From contig NZ_JAQPCN010000005.1 of assembly GCF_028464225.1 (NCBI RefSeq), positions 1 to 64,000 of the forward strand: a stretch of DNA of 64,000 nucleotides, read 5' to 3'. The notes under the pieces are model-generated. The model ran no database searches. It saw only the letters and a program-made list of their open reading frames with translations, and had not been told where the DNA came from. The DNA comes from Zeaxanthinibacter sp. PT1. GTDB lineage: Bacteria > Bacteroidota > Bacteroidia > Flavobacteriales > Flavobacteriaceae. The position numbers and the translations under genes are program-made. This document shows positions 24,013-32,685 of this stretch, in pieces. How positions within the stretch are numbered: the stretch's first letter is position 1; every line of letters begins with the position of its first letter.

Positions 24013-25554
24013 TCACTGGTAACTGATATTCAGATCAGTAATTTCCCGATATTTTTGCCTGCCCCCGTTCACCGGGTAGCCATCTCTTTCTTCTATAATT
24101 TTCGTGGTCGTTACCGTGGGTAATTTTATGCCTTCAAAATCTTTGTATTCCGTTAAGGATCTCTCCTGGATAATTGAATACTCGTCTTTTAATCGGCCTC
24201 CGCGATAGGTAGAGATCGTTTCTCTTCGTGCTATCATTGATAATAGCCCTGTTCTGGTATTATAGTAATTGGTAACACTTACACTTATTCTTTTCCCTTT
24301 TCTCGGGGGATTTCCGAGGTCGAACTTGATAGTGGGCAATTCCAGGCTAAAATATTCCTGTCCATCCAGGTAAGAACGTCCCCGGTATAGCACCAGGTCC
24401 GGGTTAGAACTGAGCTTAAGGTGATCAAAGAAGAATTTCAGGGGAGAATTCTTACTGCTGATAAAGTCGTATTTTTCCTTCTGCACCAGGTTTCCGGCTC
24501 CTATAGGGGGTACCCCGCTTCGCCATTTTTTTATATCCTCATCGGTGAATTTCCAGACCAGCGAATCGTTTTGAATGGAATCCTTAAAGTAAACTTTGTA
24601 TTCTTCCCTGGCATCCTCGTGGGTGATGTGAACTTCTTTAAAATTTTGAAGGTATTGAAATGTGTATTCCCGGTTGCCCGTCCTGCCCATGTCACTTCTT
24701 GATTTTTCCTTAATACTTTCCCGGCTTTCTATGTGTTTTACAGCGTTCAATTTCTTATTACCGCCTATTTCCTTAGAGAAACGGTCCAGCACCAATTCCG
24801 CGGTGATATCACGATCGGGGGTATCCTCATCAAGAACTATACGACGGGTGTCAGGTTTATTATAGCGTAACCAACCCGCTTCTACTGCATTAAGTCGTTC
24901 AGCTCTCGGTGGATGGGTGGAGCTACCCTTCTCGCTGGTCTGACTTACGGTACTTTGTGCCTGCTCCAGGGAAGCCCCCAGTTTGGCTAATTGGAACCCT
25001 AGGAATCGATCGGCCTCAAGTTCCCACCTGGGCTTGCTTCCCCTGTTATTGATCGTGTGCCCACTCTGGAGATGGCCCACCTCGTGTGCCAATACGCCAA
25101 TAGCTGCCCAATCCGTGGAAGATTCCTGGGCCAACTGGTCCAGGAAATTCTTATCGTAAATGATGTACGGGACGTTGTTGCCCTTCTCATCTTTTACTAT
25201 TTGCGCACGAGCATTTTTCATGTTGGGACATTCGCTCATTTTAAAATACATGGTCAATCCCATTTCTTCTACAATCCTACCTACTACATCATAGGCTTCT
25301 GCATTTTGACCGACCTCACTATAGTTGCACCTGTCATTAATGGCCTCAACAGTTTGAAAACCTAATGACGCATCTTCAGAATCAAAACCATAAAATGATT
25401 GTTGTGCCTGTGTGATATTGGAAATGAAAAAACTTAGTATCAGGCAAAAGAATAAGCGATTAATGATTGAAAGATTAAACGCCCACCCAGTGATGCCTAC
25501 TGGAGGAACTACATGATTGGTGAGCGGTAGAAAAGAGAATAATTTATTGTTCAT
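24013..25554 (-). CDS. M48 family zinc metalloprotease, secreted
   Basis: This 513-aa protein has the zinc motif HEVGH in LAHEVGHLQSGH and the third ligand in ELEADRFLGFQLAKLG, as in M48 proteases (BepA/LoiP/HtpX-like). The N-terminus has an unusually long polar region of about 30 residues before the hydrophobic segment that ends NITQAQ; a shorter start with a non-ATG codon may be used. The C-terminal 250 residues are beta-rich and not part of the protease core. Location is probably periplasmic or outer membrane, with a role in envelope protein quality control. The barrel gene follows after a 201-nt structured gap. Confidence 0.85.
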   Translation of the reverse strand: MNNKLFSFLPLTNHVVPPVGITGWAFNLSIINRLFFCLILSFFISNITQAQQSFYGFDSEDASLGFQTVEAINDRCNYSEVGQNAEAYDVVGRIVEEMGLTMYFKMSECPNMKNARAQIVKDEKGNNVPYIIYDKNFLDQLAQESSTDWAAIGVLAHEVGHLQSGHTINNRGSKPRWELEADRFLGFQLAKLGASLEQAQSTVSQTSEKGSSTHPPRAERLNAVEAGWLRYNKPDTRRIVLDEDTPDRDITAELVLDRFSKEIGGNKKLNAVKHIESRESIKEKSRSDMGRTGNREYTFQYLQNFKEVHITHEDAREEYKVYFKDSIQNDSLVWKFTDEDIKKWRSGVPPIGAGNLVQKEKYDFISSKNSPLKFFFDHLKLSSNPDLVLYRGRSYLDGQEYFSLELPTIKFDLGNPPRKGKRISVSVTNYYNTRTGLLSMIARRETISTYRGGRLKDEYSIIQERSLTEYKDFEGIKLPTVTTTKIIEERDGYPVNGGRQKYREITDLNISYQ

Positions 25555-26290
25555 GATTGTAATTTTAAACGTATTACAACATGTTAGTGCTTACTTTAAA
25601 CAATAGAAACCCCACCGGTAATATACCGGAGTTAGCGAATAAAACCGCTGAATCATAATTGGTTTAAGAATTTATACTCTAGATGTGGGGATAGAGCAAG
25701 TGTGAACCAAAGTATCGACTATCCAAAATTTTTCAATTAAGTTAAAATCGACGGTTGTAAGTAAAAAAAGGGGATCCGCGACATATTTTTTTCATTTTTG
25801 AACATATTTAGTGCTCTGGAAACTTTATCAAGTTTCTCAGAAATAAAGTTCTAATATTGCGGGGGGTTCTTCAATATAGTAAAAAATCGTATAATCAACT
25901 ATTTTTCTTAATAAAAACTTAAAACGGTGTTTGATAGGCGATGGACGTAGTGAGATGTTGTTTCTATTTAAACGTTCTATTTACTAGTGTAGGATGAGAT
26001 CCAACTTCTTCCGGCAAATTTTACATCAGTGCAGTTTGTGAAAACTATAGATAATGTACTTAATGTCGTATTCCCAAAAAACGATGGTAGTTAGTAGTTA
26101 GTTCGAGATATACGCTTCAATCTTTTTTAAAAACAGTTCACATTAGGGCACAGTTGGGGATCATTGACGCTTTGCCTATTATATGGGAACCACCTTGGTG
26201 TCGATAATTGAATTTATTTCTAAAAAAAATCCCCGCACTCAGCAGGGATTTCTATGTATGTTATGTACCATTAAGCGCATCCGGCATGGA
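25555..26290. other. AT-rich intergenic stretch without a supported gene
   Basis: This 736-bp region between the M48 protease and a small basic gene is AT-rich. The only open frames are short and lack plausible composition; one plus-strand frame (26183-26368) runs antisense to the small gene. A terminator at 26222-26250 is the only clear element. Confidence 0.5.
26222..26250 (-). terminator. Terminator of small basic protein gene
   Basis: AATCCC (26228-26233) pairs with GGGATT (26245-26250). On the minus strand a run of T (complement of 26222-26229) follows. It lies 41 bp after the stop of the 47-aa gene and supports that gene being real. Confidence 0.75.
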
Positions 26291-26434
26291 TCACTTCTTG
26301 GCTGTGCGCTTCTTTCGGCGTTTTTTAAGTACCTGGTATCCCAGGTAGGCAAATTGTGCACCTACTAAAGCGAGTTTATATTTATTCTTTTTTACAAATG
26401 TCGAGGCAAGCCCCAACGCGAGTGATTTTCCCAT
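26291..26434 (-). CDS. Small basic membrane-associated protein, 47 aa
   Basis: The minus-strand frame starts at ATG 26434-26432 and stops at 26291. The 47-aa product begins MGKSLALGLASTFVKKNKYK, has a hydrophobic middle (LALVGAQFAYLGYQVL) and ends in a strongly basic tail KKRRKKRTAKK. A terminator follows. I recognise the style of a small conserved flavobacterial protein but no named family; function unknown. Confidence 0.6.
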   Translation of the reverse strand: MGKSLALGLASTFVKKNKYKLALVGAQFAYLGYQVLKKRRKKRTAKK

Positions 26435-26564
26435 AATGTCTGTATTTATTCTAGAAGTAAAATATAGGATAGAGCTCTATAACACGGGTCTTATCCCAAG
26501 AAAAATGAATGGAATTTCCGGATTTTATCCCCGGGGATAGCAATTCCGCTGTTTTATAGGTTTC

Positions 26565-26975
26565 TTAGGCGGTTTCCAGTTCCTCTTTCTCTGATTCCTT
26601 GTAGACCACTCTTACCAGGTACTGCAGGTTGTCCAGGTTGGCACAGTGATATTCCATAAGCCGGTTCAGCGACATCAGGTAGCTCAGTTCCTTCGCTTCG
26701 TCACTGTCATAGTCTTCCCTGCCGATTTCGGTCAGGTTCTCGGTGATCTCATTTACGATACTATCGGTTGTATTCCCGGGATTAACTTCAATTTCCTTTA
26801 GCATGGTCGAAGCCTGCTCTTCGTTGGTACAGCTGAAGCGGACGTAGTCCATCAGGGTCTGCTGGAATTTCTCCGAAAGGAAACTGATATCACTGTCATT
26901 GAAATAGTTATTTACCTGCTTAGCAATTGCGTATAGATTACTGAGTTCTTTGCCTAAAATATCTTCTTTATTCAT
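26565..26975 (-). CDS. Hypothetical acidic helical protein, 136 aa
   Basis: The product is acidic and predicted largely helical with no signal peptide or membrane segment. Phrases such as KELSNLYAIAKQVNNYF and AKELSYLMSLNRLMEYH suggest an all-helical cytoplasmic fold. No family recognised. It is monocistronic, with AT-rich gaps on both sides. Confidence 0.65.
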   Translation of the reverse strand: MNKEDILGKELSNLYAIAKQVNNYFNDSDISFLSEKFQQTLMDYVRFSCTNEEQASTMLKEIEVNPGNTTDSIVNEITENLTEIGREDYDSDEAKELSYLMSLNRLMEYHCANLDNLQYLVRVVYKESEKEELETA

Positions 26976-27161
26976 TTCTGTAAATTTTATTCAATTGGGT
27001 TAAGTGGTCAAGAATGGCGCGTAGCGTAGTTGTTCCGCGACATCAGGGATAAGATACCGGAAAGGGAATACATTGAATGGCACATTTCGTCAAAATATTA
27101 TCGCGGATGCGCAGATGGCAATTAAAGAAATGGAATTACCAGGATCTAAGTAGCATGATTT

Positions 27162-28736
27162 TTATTTCCTGACGGCATCAGAAGCCGGGATAAAACGGGT
27201 TTTTAAATCCGGTTGTACCATGGCACTGTCTAAAGGAAATATAGGTCTGTCAATGCGTTTATAGCCCAATCGATTAAGGTCCTGGTCCACCCCGCCCGGG
27301 GTTAATGCCATCACCCAGTCGCCACGTATATCGTAAAGCTCAGGTACCAGGTACCCAATTTTTACCACTACGATATCGGTTTGCTTGGGATCGAGGCCGA
27401 GGTTGGTGAAATCGCTGAGGTGATGGTAGGGCTTTCGCTTCTTGGTAACGATAACGTTTATACTGCCTACTTTTACCACAACCTCTGTTTCCGCATCCCG
27501 ATCTCCCTCATAAATGGCCTGTATTGTACCTTCCAATTCCACGGGTCCGGCAAATCGGTCATCAACCGCGGCCCCGGCTGTAGCCTTAATGTTACCGCCA
27601 ATACCTATTTCAAGTGCTTCTTTCACAAATTCAGGACCGGGGATGGAGGCATATATTAAGGAAGGACCGTCGGCCGACTTAAATTCGGGTCGGGCCAATA
27701 ATTGTTGCAGCGTCCAGGTGACGTCTCCGGCGCCACCGGCGGTCGGGTTATCTCCCATGTCACTAATGATAAAAGGTTGCTTATCGCTGGATAAGGCCAT
27801 TTTTAAACTTTCTTCCAATGTTGTTGTGGGAGCTACGAACTCGAATTGCTCCCGTGCATCCCAGAAACTCCGGGCAAGATATTCCGCTCCCTCTGCTACC
27901 TCCTCTTTATCATCACCGGTAACCATAACTACAGCATGGTTCCGGGGTTCATCAGCCCATGCATAACCGATCCAGATAGCAGCATCTATAACACCTTCAT
28001 TATTGGCTACCCTTGGTACTTTTGCATAAAGACTTTTACCGGGTTCAATTCTCGTGCTGGTTTTTTCGCCAGGTAGCAGTATGGGTACCGGGATCCAGGC
28101 CTTATACTCGGGCTTACCTTTACCACTTTCCAATCGTTCCAGGAGATTGGTGACCGCTCTTTTTTTGGATTCGATGGCATCTTCATGGGGTGCCATCCTG
28201 TAACAGGTTATTAAATCGGTATGCTTGGCCAATCTTTGGGATACGTTACCATGCAGGTCCATGGAGGTGGAGATAAGCACATCGGTCCCGATTACGTCCC
28301 TGATGCGTTTGATCAGGTCGCCCTCGGGATCATCTAAACCCACCACGCTCATAGCGCCATGAATGTCGAAGAATAATCCGTCATAAGGACCATTTTCTTT
28401 TAATAGTTCCAGGGTTCTGGATACCAGTGATTCGTAGGCTTCCCGGGTCACAGTACCACCCGGCAATGATTTTCCAACTAAGGTGGGTATCCACTCCGCG
28501 CGACTCCTGTATAAGGAATCCGCTTGCAAAAAAGGATACCGCTCAAAAACGGCAGCACCTTCCTTGGCGTGGAAAGCCTCCTCGTGCGTTAGGGCAGGGG
28601 AGAAAGTACTGCTTTCTATTCCCAGGCCGGCAATGGCGATCCTGGGGAGGTTTTCAGTATTTTTTTGTTTTTGGTCCTGCTGACAGGAGGTCAGTAGAAC
28701 CAGGACTAGTATACAGGAAGTTATAACTGGTTTCAA
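27162..28736 (-). CDS. M81 family metallopeptidase (MlrC-like) lipoprotein
   Basis: The 524-aa protein matches microcystinase C-type M81 peptidases: IAGLGIESSTFSP near the N-terminus, FFDIHGAMSV with a metal-binding Asp/His pair, TSMDLHGNVS, CYRMAPHED, and SDMGDNPTAGGAGD in the C-terminal domain. The family hydrolyses small peptides and was first described in microcystin breakdown. A lipoprotein signal with lipobox LLTSC (C17) implies export, an uncommon feature for M81. It is monocistronic. The natural substrate here is unknown. Confidence 0.88.
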   Translation of the reverse strand: MKPVITSCILVLVLLTSCQQDQKQKNTENLPRIAIAGLGIESSTFSPALTHEEAFHAKEGAAVFERYPFLQADSLYRSRAEWIPTLVGKSLPGGTVTREAYESLVSRTLELLKENGPYDGLFFDIHGAMSVVGLDDPEGDLIKRIRDVIGTDVLISTSMDLHGNVSQRLAKHTDLITCYRMAPHEDAIESKKRAVTNLLERLESGKGKPEYKAWIPVPILLPGEKTSTRIEPGKSLYAKVPRVANNEGVIDAAIWIGYAWADEPRNHAVVMVTGDDKEEVAEGAEYLARSFWDAREQFEFVAPTTTLEESLKMALSSDKQPFIISDMGDNPTAGGAGDVTWTLQQLLARPEFKSADGPSLIYASIPGPEFVKEALEIGIGGNIKATAGAAVDDRFAGPVELEGTIQAIYEGDRDAETEVVVKVGSINVIVTKKRKPYHHLSDFTNLGLDPKQTDIVVVKIGYLVPELYDIRGDWVMALTPGGVDQDLNRLGYKRIDRPIFPLDSAMVQPDLKTRFIPASDAVRK

Positions 28737-29363
28737 GATATTGGTGGTTTAGGTTATGGCTGCACTTGGGTCTGTAAAAAGTTTTTAACCCTTTTAACGT
28801 TGAGGTTGGAATGTATAAAATTAAAGAATAGGACGATAATTGAGCGAATTAGAAAATGCTGATTTTGATGAAGATGCGAAAGAAAAGACAAAATAGTAGA
28901 AGGAAGTATTTTTTCTAAGTGAAATGGAAATAAATACCCCGCTTTGTCGCCCTCAAATTTCAATAACAAAGCTGATTATGGACTAACGGTCTACAGGAAA
29001 TAAGATTAGAATAGTTTTGATAAGACATGGGAGGAATCAGATGAATGAAAAATAATATTAGAGCAATTATTCTTGCAGAAGGAGATTGAAAAAACATGCT
29101 AACAGTACCAAGAGATATGTTTATGTCTTAACCATTATTGCTGTACTCTATATTCTTCTATCAATTTTAAATGGTCTAATCTTAACTCTGGATTTAATGT
29201 GATTTTTTGATACTATCTTCGTTAGGAAGGATAAATAAAACCCCCTACAAATTACACGTAAGGGGTTATCCATCATTCCTTGGCAGTTGGGTTAAGAATT
29301 ATGAGAGAAGGTCTTAAATCTAACCCGCTTCAATGTAAAAACCTTATAGTAAAGGACCTTCAA
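28737..29363. other. AT-rich intergenic stretch without a supported gene
   Basis: Between the M81 and pore-forming-toxin-like genes lie 627 bp of AT-rich sequence. The only notable element is a terminator-like hairpin at 29238-29266 for the upstream minus-strand gene. Short frames here lack coding character. Confidence 0.5.
29238..29266 (-). terminator. Probable terminator of the pore-forming-toxin-like gene
   Basis: AACCCC and GGGGTT arms enclose about 17 nt, and a T-rich stretch follows on the minus strand. It lies about 100 bp downstream of the stop at 29364. Confidence 0.5.
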
Positions 29364-30530
29364 TTAAAATGAAGTTGAAACCATGGCAGTACCTACAGTC
29401 GCTCTGCTCTCTAGAATACCTAATTCATCAAAAGTATAATTAGGATCTGTATAAGGAGAACCATCTTCCAGAACAAAAGAATACTGTTCGATGAGATTCC
29501 ATACCTCAAAAATAACCTCTGATTTTCCTGCAATTGAAACAGTCCAGGACTGAGTAATTGTTTCTTCCTCGCTTACGGTAATCTCAGTTGAGAACGTATT
29601 AGTCAAAGTTTCTTCTATACCTCCTTTGATACTAACTCCCTCATATTCCGCCCCTACTTCTAAACTTTTCTTAGTTGTAATGGCGAACGATTCTCCTTGT
29701 TTTTTTGTATATCCTGATTTAAATGTTCGACTGAACATTCTGGTGAACTCACTTTCTTCGTCATTAACGTAATATTCAAAAGCTCCCTCTCTTTGCCAAA
29801 AAACTTCTTTCTTAAGAAAAACAGGATTAGTAAGTTTCCGCTGTTCCACAGAACAAAAAGACCAGTCGTCATAGCGGCAGGGTAATGGACTAATTCCACC
29901 ATAACCGTCTCTTTCACAAGCTTCCCGTGTAAGAGTTTGGACTTGATCTCCTAGGACGTTATGACTAAATGTGAAGCTAAATTTAGGAACATTTATAATA
30001 TTCCCTTCGGAAACCAGTATCGGTCTATGCGCGCTACCATTTCCATTGAGTTCATTTTTAACTAATCCTTCAAGGTATCTTCGTGTTCTATCAGTGCGAT
30101 TTGGATAATAAACCCATAACCAAACGAAGGGATAAGCACAATTTACTTGAACGGCACGGTGACGAATTTCATCACTATGTACTACCCCGTTAACTACTTC
30201 AGTCACACAATATCCCTGATTAAGAATGCGCCATGCTTCTCTTCGAATATTCCACTTGCCTAGGATACCAGTGACAGGAGGGCGGAAATCAGTTGCCAAT
30301 GCTTTTATTTCTACATCTCTTTCTGATTCACTTCTTTGCGTATCACCAACACTGGATGGGCGAGGAATATCCGGATAATCGCCAAATGGTATATCTGAAG
30401 GAGTCGTAGATCCAAGGTCAGTTGTATCAGAATTGGTATCTGAACTACAGGAAGCAATTAATATGTAAAATAGTAATAGAACTGTGCATGTATAAGCAAT
30501 GCGGCTTGTATTTATGATTGAATCTTTCAT
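29364..30530 (-). CDS. Lipoprotein with aerolysin/ETX-like pore-forming pattern
   Basis: The 388-aa product has a lipoprotein signal with lipobox IASC (about C28) and a Ser/Thr-rich linker. The C-terminal half has the alternating pattern of aerolysin/ETX-MTX2 stems: GESFAITTKKSLEVGAEYEG, then GGIEETLTNTFSTEITVSEE and TITQSWTVSIAGKSEVIFEV. The N-terminal half contains several cysteines (QGYCVTEV, VQVNCAYP, REACERDG, PLPCRYDDWSFC) that could form disulfides. A lipid anchor is unusual for a secreted pore former. The gene is isolated in AT-rich DNA, consistent with transfer. The fold is inferred from pattern only. Confidence 0.6.
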   Translation of the reverse strand: MKDSIINTSRIAYTCTVLLLFYILIASCSSDTNSDTTDLGSTTPSDIPFGDYPDIPRPSSVGDTQRSESERDVEIKALATDFRPPVTGILGKWNIRREAWRILNQGYCVTEVVNGVVHSDEIRHRAVQVNCAYPFVWLWVYYPNRTDRTRRYLEGLVKNELNGNGSAHRPILVSEGNIINVPKFSFTFSHNVLGDQVQTLTREACERDGYGGISPLPCRYDDWSFCSVEQRKLTNPVFLKKEVFWQREGAFEYYVNDEESEFTRMFSRTFKSGYTKKQGESFAITTKKSLEVGAEYEGVSIKGGIEETLTNTFSTEITVSEEETITQSWTVSIAGKSEVIFEVWNLIEQYSFVLEDGSPYTDPNYTFDELGILESRATVGTAMVSTSF

Positions 30531-31126
30531 GATTGAATATTTAAAATAATTGTTTGGTATAATTATCCTGTACCGAATATGTCCGACGATATATTCGTAT
30601 TAAAATTGATTTCTGACAGCCTGTAGAGGCAGGAAATCAATTAGCTCTATAAAATGTTCTGTAATAGATGTATTTAAACCGTAAAGGGCTTAAAAGCTAC
30701 GTTGCGAAGTGAAGAGGGAATTTTATTTTCCTCATATCGTATTTCATATCTGAGTTGACTATGATTAGCACAGAGCTAATAGTAGATGATAATCAATCCT
30801 GTTTACTATAAATATAGAGAAAATAATTGTATAATATTGTTATTCAGCAATTTATAACGCAGAAAGCTTAAATAGCAATTAAGTAAATGGAAATAGAAAC
30901 TACGCTTTGTTGCAGCTCGAATTTACCCGCCCGCCCGCTTGAACAACGTAGTCGGGCAGGTGCCGGTCGGACGGGCCGAAGCCTTACCTACTGCAAGCGG
31001 CTAGACTTCGAACCTCAAACCTCGAACATCGAACCTCAAACCTCGAACCTCCAGGATTACCTCCGGTGATCCCTTCGTCTCCAGTCCTGCAAATGCAAAC
31101 CCAGCTTTGCGCTGCAAAATTAATTC
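30531..31126. other. AT-rich intergenic stretch with repeat elements
   Basis: The first 370 bp are AT-rich without a gene. The end holds a third copy of the GC-rich palindromic repeat (30918-30985) and an AACCTCG-type array (31007-31051) just downstream of the GIY-YIG gene. Confidence 0.5.
30918..31051 (+). repeat. GC-rich palindromic repeat plus AACCTCG array near GIY-YIG gene
   Basis: The segment CCCGCCCGCCCG, an insertion of about 20 bp, and GGTCGGACGGGCCGAAG match the 57-bp repeats that flank the acyltransferase gene. An array of CTCGAAC/CTCAAAC units (31007-31051) follows, as it does after the copy at 12241. Confidence 0.65.
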
Positions 31127-31375
31127 TCAGATCAAATGTTTGTTCCTGAATGCTGCTCCAGACCCGGTTTTTAGATATCGTTCAAAATTGTAAGCTGTAA
31201 GTGAGTTATTGAATTTTGAAATGTGAACGAGTTTAACCGGCAACTTATCTTTAGTAAAATGTACTTCTCCTGATTGGTGTGCTTTTAATCGCTCATTTAA
31301 ATTTCTGGAACACCCGGTGTAGAATTTCCCATTATTACATTTTAATATGTAAACACAAAATGGCAGTTCTCTCAT
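31127..31375 (-). CDS. Small GIY-YIG nuclease superfamily protein
   Basis: This 82-aa protein is a single GIY-YIG domain of the YhbQ/UvrC-like type. The N-terminal motif appears as VYILKCNNGKFYTGCSRNLN, the catalytic arginine is in NLNERLKAHQ, and the conserved glutamate is in AYNFERYLKTGSG. Such minimal nucleases are frequently multicopy in Bacteroidota. It lies between an AACCTCG array downstream and a long hairpin plus tandem repeats upstream. Biological role unknown; action on branched or repeat DNA is a guess. Confidence 0.88.
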   Translation of the reverse strand: MRELPFCVYILKCNNGKFYTGCSRNLNERLKAHQSGEVHFTKDKLPVKLVHISKFNNSLTAYNFERYLKTGSGAAFRNKHLI

Positions 31376-31397
31376 TTTTGGAAATCAAAAGAAAGAT

Positions 31398-31454
31398 CTT
31401 CCCATGCATCTTCCATGCAGCAATCATTTTAAGCATGATTGCTCTCATGGGAAG
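31398..31454. repeat. Nested perfect inverted repeats upstream of GIY-YIG gene
   Basis: Outer arms CTTCCCATG (31398-31406) and CATGGGAAG (31446-31454) enclose inner arms GCAATCAT (31420-31427) and ATGATTGC (31435-31442) around a 7-nt loop. It lies 23 bp before the GIY-YIG start and touches the first ~106-bp tandem repeat. Confidence 0.7.
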
Positions 31455-32050
31455 TGGATCTGCATCCACCGAAGCCCTCGAGAAAAGAGGTTGAATTGGA
31501 TCTGGAAATAGCACCCCTTCGCTTAAATAGCTATATGAATTTTGCTAGGAATAGAGTGGATCTGCATCTACCGAAGCCCTCGAGAAAAGTGGTTGATTTG
31601 ATCTGGAAATAAAAAAGGACCACTTCGCTTAAATAGCTATATGAATTTTGCTTGGAATAGAGTGGATCTGCATCTACCGAAGCCCTCGAGAAAAGTGGTT
31701 GATTTGATCTAGATATAAAAAAGCACCACTTCTCTTAAATAGGCATATGAATTTTTCCTAGGAGTAGTGTGGATCTGCATCCAGCGAAGCCCTCGAGAAA
31801 AGTGGTTGATTTGATCTAGAAATAAAAAAGCACCACTTCTCTTAAATAGGCATATGAATTTTTGCTAGGAGTAGAGTGGATCTGCATCCACCGAAGCCCT
31901 TGAGAAAATGAGGTTGAATTGAACTGAAAACAAATAAGCCCCCCTTCGCTAAAATAGCTATACGAATTTTTGCTAGGAGTAGGGTGGATCTGTATCCACC
32001 GAAGCCCTTGAGAAAAGAGGTTGAATTGAACTGAAAATAAAAAGCCCCCC
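31454..32050 (-). repeat. Six tandem repeats of about 106 bp downstream of tmRNA
   Basis: Units start at GTGGATCTGCATCCACC-like sequences at 31454, 31556, 31662, 31769, 31876 and 31984 (periods 102-108), the last being partial. Each holds the hairpin GTGGAT/ATCCAC and a second stem. That stem reads AAGTGGT/ACCACTT in three units and AAGGGGT/ACCTCTT in one on the minus strand, so a U-A pair is replaced by G-U. Two further units keep six of these pairs. This paired change supports structure in a minus-strand transcript. No convincing protein is encoded. Confidence 0.8.
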
Positions 32051-32082
32051 TTCGCTCTAACAATATCAGAGCTCCGGAGGGC
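32036..32082 (-). terminator. Terminator of tmRNA
   Basis: On the minus strand GCCCTCC and GGGGGGC pair (32076-32082 with 32044-32050), with inner arms GCTC and GAGC, followed by TTTTTATTTT. The right arm and T-run resemble segments present in each downstream tandem repeat. Confidence 0.7.
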
Positions 32083-32087
32083 GTAGG

Positions 32088-32482
32088 TGGAGCCGGAGGG
32101 ATTCGAACCCTCGTCCAAACAAGCAATAACCATGCTTTCTACATGCTTAGGTCCTGATTGGTTTTCGATGCGCAGCTGACCAGAACCGGCCTACTACGCA
32201 CTTAGCTTCTTTAGTTTTGAGGAATTGCCGAAGCTACAATCCCCCTATGTTGACTTTTATGGTGCCCCTGAATGGATCGCCGTCAACAAGGGCTATCCAG
32301 GGACATCTCGCTTCCCTGCCTTGCAGGGACGAGGCTAAATCCTACTATAATTCAGATTAAGCGGCAAGAGCGTAATTATCTTCGCCATTTAAAAAGTGTG
32401 AAATATGAGATTTACGAGCTGTATCCCAGCGCTCGGCATGCTTACATAACCATTGGTCTTGCTGTCAAAACCAGTCGGCCCC
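32088..32482 (-). ncRNA. ssrA: Transfer-messenger RNA (tmRNA)
   Basis: The 5' end reads GGGGCCGACTGGTTTTGACA and the 3' end GGTTCGAATCCCTCCGGCTC with discriminator A; the 7-bp acceptor stem pairs fully (one G-U). CCA is not encoded. The tag frame at 32387-32358 encodes GEDNYALAA and stops at TAA, close to the GENNYALAA-type tags of other Bacteroidota. The molecule rescues stalled ribosomes with SmpB. The 5' end is placed at the start of the acceptor stem. A short copy of the GGTACAAAGGGAC array lies upstream (32532-32564). Confidence 0.95.
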
Positions 32483-32531
32483 ATTATATCAATGAACTTA
32501 TACTTAAAGGTCTCAGATCACAACATCAGCT

Positions 32532-32564
32532 GTTTGTCACTTTGTCCCTTTGTACCTGTGTCAC
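32532..32564 (-). repeat. Short copy of the GGTACAAAGGGAC array
   Basis: The plus strand reads GTCACTTTGTCCCTTTGTAC and continues CTGTGTCAC, the complement of the 10-bp-period array in 189-835. It lies about 50 bp upstream of the tmRNA 5' end. Confidence 0.55.
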
Positions 32565-32685
32565 TATCCCGCTTGCGGGAACTCACAAAGATACATTATT
32601 CATAGCGCTTCTGAAAACCTTCTTGAATTCGGAAATTCGCTAAATTCCACTTACATTCGTTCAAAATTTATACCAAATTTTATTT

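Noticed and set aside
26183..26368. 61-aa plus-strand frame
   Set aside because: It is antisense to the 47-aa basic protein gene and its terminator, and its composition is not protein-like.
31454..32050. CRISPR array
   Set aside because: The units are ~106 bp direct repeats with no unique spacers between them, and no cas genes are present. The 7-10 bp arrays also lack spacers.
31816..32133. Minus-strand frames with internal protein repeats next to tmRNA
   Set aside because: They run through the ~106-bp tandem repeats and the 3' end of tmRNA. Units differ in length by numbers not divisible by three, so the frame is not kept as a protein repeat.
32272..32643. Plus-strand 123-aa frame over tmRNA
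   Set aside because: It is antisense to the clearly identified tmRNA and its upstream region.
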